A stretch of 64,000 nt of DNA from Leptolinea sp. UBA4782 (GTDB lineage: Bacteria; Chloroflexota; Anaerolineae; Anaerolineales; Anaerolineaceae). A model generated the notes under the pieces. It was not told the origin of the DNA. It searched no databases and saw only the letters and a list, made by a program, of their open reading frames with translations. Position 1 is the first letter of the stretch; every line of letters starts with the position of its first letter. Positions 58,087 to 64,000 of the stretch are shown piece by piece. The translations under genes and the position numbers were made by a program. The stretch spans positions 48,859 to 112,858 of the forward strand of contig DHHC01000013.1 in assembly GCA_002403095.1 (NCBI GenBank). The letters are read 5' to 3'.

Positions 58087-58978
58087 AAAACGCAATGCCA
58101 TCTTAAAGCAGATCGGCTTGCAGATCTTCCTGCTGCTGATCACTGCCTCTGTTCTGTTCCCGATCCTGTGGATCTTCTCCATGGCGCTCGACTCGCGCAA
58201 CATTGATAAGCCCCTCGAGCTGACCCTGATCCCGCCTGGCGCCTCTCTGGCTGCCTTTAAGCGGGTGCTCTTTGAGCCATTCTCGCAATTATGCAAGAAC
58301 CCGCAGGATACCAGCACCTGCATGTTCTTTGGCAAGCTGCTGGCAAACAGCCTGCTGGTTGCGCTCGGCACCAGTGTTTTTGCAGTTGTGCTTGGTTCTT
58401 CAGCTGCCTATGCCTTCTCCCGTTTCAAGTTCATCGGGCGGCAGGCAGGTATGCTGGGCTTCATTGTCCTGCTGATGCTGCCTTCCACTGCCACACTGGC
58501 ACCTCTATACGTTTTGCTGTCACTGGTTAAGATCGGCGGTGAACCGTTGCGGGCAACCTTGATAGGGCTGATGATCGCTTACGCATCGGGCACCCTGCCC
58601 TTTGCCATCTGGAACCTGAAGGGTTACTTCGACACCATTCCAAAGGAGCTGGAGGAGGCAGCCCTGATCGACGGCTGCAATGTCACCTCAGCATTCACGC
58701 GTGTCATCCTGCCGCTCTCGCTGCCTGCGATGGCAATCACTATCCTGTTCTCTTTTATGACAGGCTGGACCGAGTTCATCCTGGCGTGGACATTCCTTGA
58801 AGACCCGGCCCACTTCACACTGGCGATGGCGCTGCGGTCAATGCAGGGTGAATACACCACGCCCTGGTCTGACTTCTCTGCCATGTCGATCCTGATGAGC
58901 ATCCCCATCATCCTGATCTTCTATGCCTTCCAGCGCTACATTGTGTCAGGCCTGACACTCGGCGGCGTTAAAGGTTAG
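58079..58978 (+). CDS. Sugar ABC transporter permease (MalG-like)
   Basis: A 299-residue permease with six helices. It has a basic N-terminus Met-His-Arg-Lys-Arg-Asn, a periplasmic loop with a Cys pair (Leu-Cys-Lys-Asn-Pro-Gln-Asp-Thr-Ser-Thr-Cys) unusual for the family, and the EAA loop Glu-Leu-Glu-Glu-Ala-Ala-Leu-Ile-Asp-Gly-Cys (~195-205). The C-terminus Tyr-Ile-Val-Ser-Gly-Leu-Thr-Leu-Gly-Gly-Val-Lys-Gly is the standard MalG ending. It is coupled to MalF by an 8-bp overlap and followed by a hairpin and the amylase gene, which together suggest import of starch breakdown products. Confidence 0.93.
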   Translation: MHRKRNAILKQIGLQIFLLLITASVLFPILWIFSMALDSRNIDKPLELTLIPPGASLAAFKRVLFEPFSQLCKNPQDTSTCMFFGKLLANSLLVALGTSVFAVVLGSSAAYAFSRFKFIGRQAGMLGFIVLLMLPSTATLAPLYVLLSLVKIGGEPLRATLIGLMIAYASGTLPFAIWNLKGYFDTIPKELEEAALIDGCNVTSAFTRVILPLSLPAMAITILFSFMTGWTEFILAWTFLEDPAHFTLAMALRSMQGEYTTPWSDFSAMSILMSIPIILIFYAFQRYIVSGLTLGGVKG

Positions 58979-58997
58979 TTGCTTCTGGTTTACCCAT

Positions 58998-59022
58998 GGG
59001 AGGTGCTGCCGAAGCACCTCCC
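58998..59022 (+). promoter_or_regulatory. Hairpin between malG-like and amylase genes (terminator/attenuator)
   Basis: A perfect 10-bp stem GGGAGGTGCT/AGCACCTCCC with a GCCGA loop, followed by CTTCTTTCT. It is located 16-40 bp before the amylase ATG. The left arm contains the only Shine-Dalgarno-like GGAGGTG upstream of that ATG. It may act as a partial terminator for malEFG. Confidence 0.6.
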
Positions 59023-59038
59023 CTTCTTTCTCCCTCCC

Positions 59039-60760
59039 ATGAAGAACATTTCCCGTTTCCCTCTCCTGAAATTATTTTCCCTTATTATTATTTTCTCTTG
59101 CCTGCTGGTTTCGTGCCAGCCGGGGAGCAGCCCCACCGTAGCCTCCCCAACCCAAACCCGTGCATCAACGGTTACGGAAATACCCCCCACCGTCACCCCA
59201 ACAGACTTGCCTGCCTACGATCCAGGGCAGATCAGGTGGTGGGATGGAACCGTCTTTTATGAAATCTTCGTGCGCAGCTTTTACGACAGTGACGGCGACG
59301 GCATCGGCGACTTCAACGGTATCACCGAAAAGCTGGATTACCTGAATGACGGCGATCCTGCCACCACCACCGACCTGGGTGTGACCGGAATCTGGCTGAT
59401 GCCCATCTTCCCTTCACCCAGCTACCACGGCTATGATGTTACGGACTACTACACCGTCAACCCTCAATACGGCACGGTGGAGGATTTCAAGAACCTGCTG
59501 GCAGAGGCACACAAACGCGGCATCCGGGTCATCATCGACCTTGTCATCAACCATACTTCTGAACAGCACCCCTGGTTTGAACAGGCAAACGACCCCTCCA
59601 GCCCGTACCATGACTGGTACATCTGGTCGGAGAAAGATCCAGGTTACCTTGGCCCCTGGAGCGAAACGGTCTGGCACAAGGGAGATAACGGCCTGTATTA
59701 CTATGGCATTTTCTGGAGCGGTATGCCCGACCTGAACTTCAACAACCCTGAAGTGAACGAAGAGGTCCGCAAGATTGCCCGCTTTTGGCTGGAAGATATG
59801 GATGTGGACGGCTTCCGCCTCGATGCTGCCCTCCACATCATTGAAGACGGCGAGATACAGGCGAATACTCCCCAGACAATCGAATGGCTGCAGGGTTTCA
59901 CGACGTATGTACATGAGGTAAAAAGTGACGCCCTCGTACTGGGCGAAGTATGGGCTTCATCCTACACGGTCATGCAGTACTTGCAATCCGATGCGCTGGA
60001 TATGGCCTTCAATTTTGACCTGTCGAGCGCGATCATCGAAAACGTGATCCGCCAGGATGCTGCCAACCTCGCCAGTGCCATTGAACTGGAAACAGAGATA
60101 TTCCAGCGGGAGGGCACAGGCATATTCCTGACCAACCACGACATGGACCGGGTAATGAGCATGGTGAACCTGGAAGAGGAGAAAGCCAAAGCGGCGGCAA
60201 CCATCCTCTTCACCTTCCCCGGCACACCTTTTATTTATTACGGCGAAGAGATCGGCATGACCGGTCAAAAACCGGATGAAATGATCCGCACCCCGATGCA
60301 ATGGAGCAATACCGAGAATGCAGGTTTTTCCAGCGGCACACCCTGGGAAAAGCCGAGCCTGATGTACCCGTATTACAATGTGGCAGACCAACTAATAAAT
60401 GAAGGGTCACTGCTAAACCATTACCGCCAGCTCGTTCATCTCAGGCAGGAGTATCCTGCCTTGCAATACGGCCAATTCATCAAACTCAACAGCAGCTCTC
60501 CCCAGGTGCTGGCGAGTTTGCGGATACTCGGTGATGAGGTGATCCTGACACTGGTGAACCTGGGGGATGAGCCCGCGGCTGGTTTTACGCTTTCAGCCAG
60601 GGATCTGCCGGTACGGGGGGATTTATCGCCCACACCCCTTTTGGGCAGCGGAATACTACCGCACATGGTTATTGAAGATACCGGACGCCTTGAAGATTTC
60701 ATCCCAATGGCAGCATTAGGGGCAAATGCTAACCTCGTAATCCTGTACCAGAAAAAGTGA
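59039..60760 (+). CDS. Glycoside hydrolase family 13 (alpha-amylase-type) lipoprotein
   Basis: A 573-residue exported enzyme. The signal peptide has lipobox Leu-Val-Ser-Cys26, then a Pro/Thr linker, then a GH13 barrel from ~residue 60 (Trp-Trp-Asp-Gly-Thr-Val-Phe-Tyr-Glu-Ile-Phe-Val-Arg-Ser-Phe). Conserved region I is Asp-Leu-Val-Ile-Asn-His-Thr (~169). The nucleophile is Asp262 (Gly-Phe-Arg-Leu-Asp-Ala), the acid/base Glu303 (Leu-Gly-Glu-Val-Trp) and the third carboxylate Asp368 (Asn-His-Asp-Met-Asp-Arg). The layout resembles oligo-1,6-glucosidase/amylase types; linkage preference is not deducible. Start ATG 59039 is chosen by the signal peptide; no Shine-Dalgarno precedes it except inside the hairpin at 58998. 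Probably co-expressed with malEFG. Confidence 0.92.
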   Translation: MKNISRFPLLKLFSLIIIFSCLLVSCQPGSSPTVASPTQTRASTVTEIPPTVTPTDLPAYDPGQIRWWDGTVFYEIFVRSFYDSDGDGIGDFNGITEKLDYLNDGDPATTTDLGVTGIWLMPIFPSPSYHGYDVTDYYTVNPQYGTVEDFKNLLAEAHKRGIRVIIDLVINHTSEQHPWFEQANDPSSPYHDWYIWSEKDPGYLGPWSETVWHKGDNGLYYYGIFWSGMPDLNFNNPEVNEEVRKIARFWLEDMDVDGFRLDAALHIIEDGEIQANTPQTIEWLQGFTTYVHEVKSDALVLGEVWASSYTVMQYLQSDALDMAFNFDLSSAIIENVIRQDAANLASAIELETEIFQREGTGIFLTNHDMDRVMSMVNLEEEKAKAAATILFTFPGTPFIYYGEEIGMTGQKPDEMIRTPMQWSNTENAGFSSGTPWEKPSLMYPYYNVADQLINEGSLLNHYRQLVHLRQEYPALQYGQFIKLNSSSPQVLASLRILGDEVILTLVNLGDEPAAGFTLSARDLPVRGDLSPTPLLGSGILPHMVIEDTGRLEDFIPMAALGANANLVILYQKK

Positions 60761-60981
60761 CAGGTAGTAGAAAACCACGACAGGCAGAAATAGTAGCACC
60801 AAACCAAAAAATCTTTCCCATTTTCATAATCTAATTATGAGAGAAACATTAAGAAATTTGGTATAATTTGTAACGAATCGGTTTCTAATGTGTTATACAG
60901 TCTGAGATTTTATAAAAATTGCATTACTAAATAAACCGCATCACAATTGATGGGTGGAGAGACACACCAAACGAGGGAACT
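60761..60981 (+). promoter_or_regulatory. Promoter region of the PTS operon with flanking inverted repeat
   Basis: An extended -10 (TGG-TATAAT, 60862-60867) stands without a good -35. Arms CATTA(A)GAAA (60847-60856) and TTTCTAATG (60882-60890) flank it, and GTATAA (60861-60866) and TTATAC lie further out. The arrangement suits an operator occluding the promoter. The leader of about 100 nt ends in GAGGGAAC before the TTG start at 60982. Confidence 0.45.
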
Positions 60982-61449
60982 TTGACGACAAAATTACTGG
61001 AATTCCTGGTGCCTGAAGCGGTGATCCTTGGAATGCAAGCACAATCCTCCGAGGAGATTATCAAGGCAGTCGGTACAAAATTATTAGAAGCCGGCTATGT
61101 GCATGACACTTTTGTTGACAACGCCCTGACCAGGGAAAAGAACATCCCGACCGGGCTTCCCCTTGGCGGCGAGTACAACGCTGCCATTCCGCATACCGAT
61201 ATTGTGCATGTCATCAAATCCGGGGTCGGGCTGGCCACCCTGGCACAGGAAGTGCCCTTCCAGAACATGGTGAACCCGGAAGAGACCGTGCCGGTCAGGC
61301 TGGTGTTTGTGCTGGCGCTGGACCAGCCAAAATCACAGGTTGAAATGCTACAGGAAGTAGCCGGGGTATTGCAAAACCCCGCCCTGGTAAAAGAACTGGT
61401 GGATGCAGACAGCCTTGAAACCCTGCTTCAAGCGCTGAAGAAAGCATAA
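60982..61449 (+). CDS. PTS IIA component, galactitol/fructose type (GatA-like)
   Basis: A 155-residue EIIA of the mannitol/fructose fold. The phosphorylated His is His71 in Ala-Ala-Ile-Pro-His-Thr-Asp; the neighbouring Gly-Leu-Pro-Leu-Gly-Gly and Val-Arg-Leu-Val-Phe-Val-Leu-Ala strands fit the fold. It takes phosphate from HPr and passes it to EIIB. The start is TTG 60982 with GAGGGAAC upstream and no better ATG in reach. It is the first gene of a compact operon with EIIB and EIIC; the similarity of EIIC to GatC makes galactitol or a related polyol the best guess. Confidence 0.9.
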   Translation: MTTKLLEFLVPEAVILGMQAQSSEEIIKAVGTKLLEAGYVHDTFVDNALTREKNIPTGLPLGGEYNAAIPHTDIVHVIKSGVGLATLAQEVPFQNMVNPEETVPVRLVFVLALDQPKSQVEMLQEVAGVLQNPALVKELVDADSLETLLQALKKA

Positions 61450-61485
61450 AGCATTTAAGTTTTGATCATCGAAGGAGGAATAAAT

Positions 61486-61773
61486 ATGGGAGCACCAAAA
61501 CGTATTCTTGTATCCTGCGGCACTGCGATCGCAACCTCAACGGTTGTAGCCATGGCGATCGAAGAAGCGCTGAAAGACCGCGGAATCAATGTCACCATAC
61601 GCCAGTGCAAGGCATCTGAAGTGCCCAGCCTGGTGCAAGGTATGGACCTTGTTGTGACCACAACGCCAGTCCCCGGCAACCTGGGAGTGCCGGTGATCCA
61701 AACCCTTGCTTTCCTTACAGGCATTGGGAAGGAAGAAGTGCTCGAACAAATCGTTGCTGAGCTAAAGAAGTAA
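61486..61773 (+). CDS. PTS IIB component, galactitol type (GatB-like)
   Basis: A 95-residue EIIB with the phospho-Cys P-loop Leu-Val-Ser-Cys11-Gly-Thr-Ala-Ile-Ala-Thr-Ser-Thr near the N-terminus, Gln-Cys-Lys-Ala-Ser-Glu-Val (~44-50) and a C-terminal helix. Start ATG 61486 follows AAGGAGGAATAA; an in-frame start at 61462 lacks a ribosome site. It accepts phosphate from EIIA and phosphorylates the sugar during transport through EIIC, 49 bp downstream. Confidence 0.92.
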   Translation: MGAPKRILVSCGTAIATSTVVAMAIEEALKDRGINVTIRQCKASEVPSLVQGMDLVVTTTPVPGNLGVPVIQTLAFLTGIGKEEVLEQIVAELKK

Positions 61774-61822
61774 TTTAAGCTCAATTTCTTAACCACTTTA
61801 ACTATTGAAAGGAGAATGAGAT

Positions 61823-63223
61823 ATGGAAGGAATTCTTGCCGGCCTGAAGATGTTTGTTGATACTTTAGGCTCAACTGTCTTGCTGCCCATCTTCATCTTT
61901 ATCATTGCCTTGATCCTGGGCGCCAAGGCTGGACGCGCATTCCGCGCCGCCGTTACGATCGGTATTGCCTTTATCGGCATCAACCTGATCATCGGCCTGA
62001 TGTGGGGCACCTTAACCGAAGTTGGTCAGGCAATGGTTGCCAACCTGAACATTCAGCGTGATGTTATGGATGTGGGTTGGCCGTCTGCCGCTGCAATTGC
62101 CTTTGGCAGTAATGTCGGCCTGTGGGTGATCCCGATCGCCCTGCTGGTCAATGTGCTCTTCCTGGTACTGCGCCTGACCAAAACCCTCAATATTGACATC
62201 TGGAACTTCTGGCACTTTGCCTTTGTTGGCTCCATGGTCGTTGCTGCCACCGGCAGCCTGGGCATGGGCCTGGTGACTGCAGCCATCGCCGCTGCGTTCG
62301 CCCTGTTCCTGGCGGATTGGACAGCCAAAGCAGTGCAGTCATTCTATGGCACTCCCGGTATTTCCATCCCCCACCTCACTACTGCCCCCGGTGTTCCGTT
62401 TGCCATCGTTACCAACTGGCTGATCGACAAGATCCCCGGCCTGAAGAACGTCAAGGCAGATCCCGAATCCATCCGCAGGCGCTGGGGTGTGATGGGTGAA
62501 CCCGTCATCCTTGGCCTGGTAATTGGTGTGATCCTGGGCATCCTGGCCTTCTACAATGCAGGCAGCTTCATCACCGTTGTAACCAAAGTCCTCCTTACTG
62601 GAATGAACCTGGCAGCAGTCATGCTTCTGCTCCCCCGCATGGTTCAGATCCTGATGGAAGGCCTGATCCCGGTTTCCGAAGCAGCCCGCGAATTCATGAA
62701 GAAACGCGCTGCCGGCCGCGAGATCTACATCGGCCTCGACTCAGCCATCCTGATCGGTCACCCAGCCGCAATTTCATCCTCCCTGCTGCTGGTGCCGATC
62801 GCTATCCTGCTGTCCATCATCCTGCCCGGAAACCGTGTCATCCTGTTTGCTGACTTGGCGATCATCCCCTTCGTGGTAGCGCTCTTCGCTCCCCTGATGA
62901 AGGGTAACATCTTCCGCATGGTCATTGCTGGCACGCTCGAACTGCTGGTTGGCTTCTACTTTGCAACCGGCCTGGCAGATATCTTCACCAAGACCGCAAT
63001 TGATTCTGGTTTCAGCGTTCCTGAGAATGCAGTGCGTGTCACCAGCATTGGCGACGGCTTCCTCTGGCCAGTCTGGATCTTCACCCGCTTCAGCCAGTGG
63101 CTTGGCTGGTTCGGTCTGCTGATCATTGCTGCCCTGCTTGCTGTAGCGATGTTCTTCTTCCTGAAGAGCCCGCGCAAGTGGGAACTCATAGCTGGTGCTC
63201 CTGACGAGCAGGCAGCCGAGTAA
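61823..63223 (+). CDS. PTS IIC component, galactitol type (GatC-like)
   Basis: A 466-residue membrane protein with about 11 helices of the EIIC-GAT (SgcC/GatC) family. It has the N-terminal Phe-Val-Asp-Thr-Leu-Gly-Ser (~12-18), Pro-His-Leu-Thr-Thr-Ala-Pro-Gly-Val-Pro-Phe (~182-192), Arg-Trp-Gly-Val-Met-Gly-Glu-Pro (~221-228) and a conserved Asp-Ser-Ala-Ile-Leu-Ile-Gly-His-Pro-Ala-Ala (~305-315). It transports the sugar or polyol across the membrane while EIIB phosphorylates it. Start ATG has AAAGGAG upstream. A strong terminator follows. Confidence 0.93.
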   Translation: MEGILAGLKMFVDTLGSTVLLPIFIFIIALILGAKAGRAFRAAVTIGIAFIGINLIIGLMWGTLTEVGQAMVANLNIQRDVMDVGWPSAAAIAFGSNVGLWVIPIALLVNVLFLVLRLTKTLNIDIWNFWHFAFVGSMVVAATGSLGMGLVTAAIAAAFALFLADWTAKAVQSFYGTPGISIPHLTTAPGVPFAIVTNWLIDKIPGLKNVKADPESIRRRWGVMGEPVILGLVIGVILGILAFYNAGSFITVVTKVLLTGMNLAAVMLLLPRMVQILMEGLIPVSEAAREFMKKRAAGREIYIGLDSAILIGHPAAISSSLLLVPIAILLSIILPGNRVILFADLAIIPFVVALFAPLMKGNIFRMVIAGTLELLVGFYFATGLADIFTKTAIDSGFSVPENAVRVTSIGDGFLWPVWIFTRFSQWLGWFGLLIIAALLAVAMFFFLKSPRKWELIAGAPDEQAAE

Positions 63224-63236
63224 CATCACCTTAGAC

Positions 63237-63275
63237 TCCGGGGTGGTTTCCCAGGCCACCCCGGAATTATTTATT
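63237..63275 (+). terminator. Rho-independent terminator after the PTS operon
   Basis: A 10-bp perfect stem TCCGGGGTGG/CCACCCCGGA with a 9-nt loop, followed by ATTATTTATT. The AT-rich tail doubles as the -10 region of the next gene. Confidence 0.9.
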
Positions 63276-63280
63276 ATAAT
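63275..63280 (+). promoter_or_regulatory. -10 box giving a probable leaderless transcript for the 63287 gene
   Basis: A consensus TATAAT ends 6 nt before the ATG at 63287, with AACCTT between and no Shine-Dalgarno. The arrangement is identical to that at 46481. The -35 would fall inside the preceding terminator stem. Confidence 0.5.
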
Positions 63281-63286
63281 AACCTT

Positions 63287-63679
63287 ATGATTGATGCATT
63301 TATCCGCTCGATATTAGGGGATTGGGGGAACGCCCTCCTCGATTTTTACATTGCCAACAGTTTATGGATCAATGGAATTATCCTCCTGTATGCGCTCCTG
63401 GTTATCCTTGCGCAACGCAACTACAAGCGAATCACCAGCAGCGCGTTAATCTTTCTAAATGAAAAATACGGCAGCCAGCTGCAAAAGAAGGGCAAAGGCA
63501 GCCTGGTCCAGATGATGAAGAAAGCCGGCATCCCATGGAACGAAATCATCAAAAGGTCCTGGAATCCCTTCCTTACCCCGCCAGGCAGCATCCGGCTGTA
63601 CCTGAGCAATGAAAAAACTATCGATAAGCTCTTACCGTTAGAAAAGATTGCAGAATTAATCCAGAAGAAAGAAGGATAA
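63287..63679 (+). CDS. Hypothetical membrane protein (130 aa)
   Basis: A 130-residue protein not recognised. It has an amphipathic start, one clear membrane helix (~28-45: Trp-Ile-Asn-Gly-Ile-Ile-Leu-Leu-Tyr-Ala-Leu-Leu-Val-Ile-Leu) and a basic cytoplasmic tail with Gln-Lys-Lys-Gly-Lys-Gly and Trp-Asn-Pro-Phe-Leu-Thr-Pro-Pro. It ends 10 bp before HPr, so it is in an operon with the PTS phosphocarrier. A role linked to PTS is only suggested by context. Confidence 0.7.
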   Translation: MIDAFIRSILGDWGNALLDFYIANSLWINGIILLYALLVILAQRNYKRITSSALIFLNEKYGSQLQKKGKGSLVQMMKKAGIPWNEIIKRSWNPFLTPPGSIRLYLSNEKTIDKLLPLEKIAELIQKKEG

Positions 63680-63689
63680 TCAACCAGCC

Positions 63690-63959
63690 ATGCCTGAGAT
63701 TACTTTCACTATTAAAAATAAAGTCGGCTTGCATGCCCGCCCGGCAACCGTGTTCGTCCGTGAGGCGGCGAAATTCAAATCCAGCATTATGGTCACCTGC
63801 CGCGAGAAAACGGTAAATGCCAAGAGCATCCTGTCGGTCCTCACGATGGGGGCGGAACAGGGGGCTGCAATCACCCTGAACGCCGAAGGCGAGGATGCCG
63901 AAGCAGCCTTGCAGGCTCTACAAGCGCTGAACGATACCTTCTTTGGCGATCCGGAATAA
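63690..63959 (+). CDS. ptsH: PTS phosphocarrier protein HPr
   Basis: An 89-residue HPr. The phospho-His is His15 in Gly-Leu-His-Ala-Arg-Pro-Ala, and the regulatory Ser46 is in Ala-Lys-Ser-Ile-Leu-Ser-Val-Leu, the site phosphorylated by HPr kinase in Gram-positive-type carbon catabolite repression. It passes phosphate from enzyme I to EIIA. Enzyme I is not in the window and would be expected downstream. It follows the 130-aa membrane protein by 10 bp. Confidence 0.95.
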   Translation: MPEITFTIKNKVGLHARPATVFVREAAKFKSSIMVTCREKTVNAKSILSVLTMGAEQGAAITLNAEGEDAEAALQALQALNDTFFGDPE

Positions 63960-64000
63960 CAAGCCGGTTGATGATACAAAGAGGCTGACCCAAAAGTCGG

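Noticed and set aside
1..64000. tRNA, rRNA, CRISPR array, prophage, IS element or integrase
   Set aside because: I saw no direct-repeat array, no transposase or integrase motif in any long frame, and no cloverleaf or rRNA-like sequence. A tRNAscan/Infernal run would be the decisive test.

Overview
The window looks like chromosomal DNA of an anaerobic Chloroflexota bacterium, most likely Anaerolineae. That assignment is inference from gene content and style: GC-moderate coding DNA, lipoprotein linkers rich in Glu/Pro/Val (Cys-x-Pro-Lys-Ala-Thr-Glu-Ala-Pro), many sugar and peptide ABC transporters, an acetate-kinase-like protein, PTS and ABC sugar uptake side by side, and DUF4956/VTC pairs. No rRNA, tRNA, CRISPR array, prophage or insertion sequence was seen.

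Layout. 1-5.2 kb: tandem PiT phosphate transporters, a PfkB-type sugar kinase overlapping a metallo-beta-lactamase-fold protein, an MFS permease and a broken GyrI-like gene. 5.4-11.6 kb: an MscS channel, a four-domain CoA-disulfide-reductase/rhodanese/TusA/DsrE fusion, a DUF3592 protein, dCMP deaminase and phosphofructokinase. 11.6-17.8 kb: a complete peptide-type ABC operon with two architectural surprises: its solute-binding protein is circularly permuted and its DppC-like permease carries an inserted domain resembling half of a binding protein. 18.2-24.2 kb: a Drr-like ABC exporter operon, a histidine phosphatase and phosphoglucomutase. 24.2-32.2 kb: an AhpC/TSA-type thiol protein that is almost certainly a selenoprotein (in-frame TGA at the catalytic position), two CDF metal transporters, a rhomboid protease, an MFS permease, a DUF368 (PopT-like) protein, a DUF47 protein and an acetate kinase homologue lacking a key Glu. 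32.3-34.9 kb: gene debris (an M81 peptidase fragment and a 5'-truncated SDR) followed by an intact M81/MlrC-like peptidase. 35-41.4 kb: a ferritin-like protein, a heterodimeric ABC exporter and a large DUF4353 lipoprotein. 41.4-44.5 kb: an operon of amidohydrolase (8-oxoguanine deaminase-like), pterin-binding methyltransferase-like protein and creatininase. 44.7-50.3 kb: VTC-type polyphosphate polymerase with DUF4956, a two-component system, small proteins and a PPK2 kinase. 50.4-55.2 kb: a broken serine hydrolase and a secreted NucH/ExeM-type nuclease. 55.6-64 kb: a malEFG-type sugar ABC operon with an alpha-amylase-family lipoprotein, a galactitol-type PTS (EIIA, EIIB, EIIC), a small membrane protein and HPr.

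How the parts fit together. Phosphate import (PiT, DUF47) and polyphosphate metabolism (VTC/DUF4956, PPK2) recur across the window. Carbohydrate use is served by GH13, malEFG, PTS, phosphoglucomutase, Pfk and an acetate-kinase-like protein. Thiol/sulfur redox is served by the CoADR fusion and the selenoprotein. Both solute-binding-protein operons have a strong hairpin between the binding-protein gene and the first permease gene and an orphan Shine-Dalgarno about 70 nt upstream. Several genes (response regulator 46493, membrane protein 63287, CDF 26725) have a -10 box 6-8 nt before the ATG and no Shine-Dalgarno, which points to leaderless transcripts.

The three observations that most deserve checking are the circularly permuted binding protein (16140-17825), the binding-protein-like insert in its permease (13697-14959) and the Sec-encoding TGA at 24549-24551.
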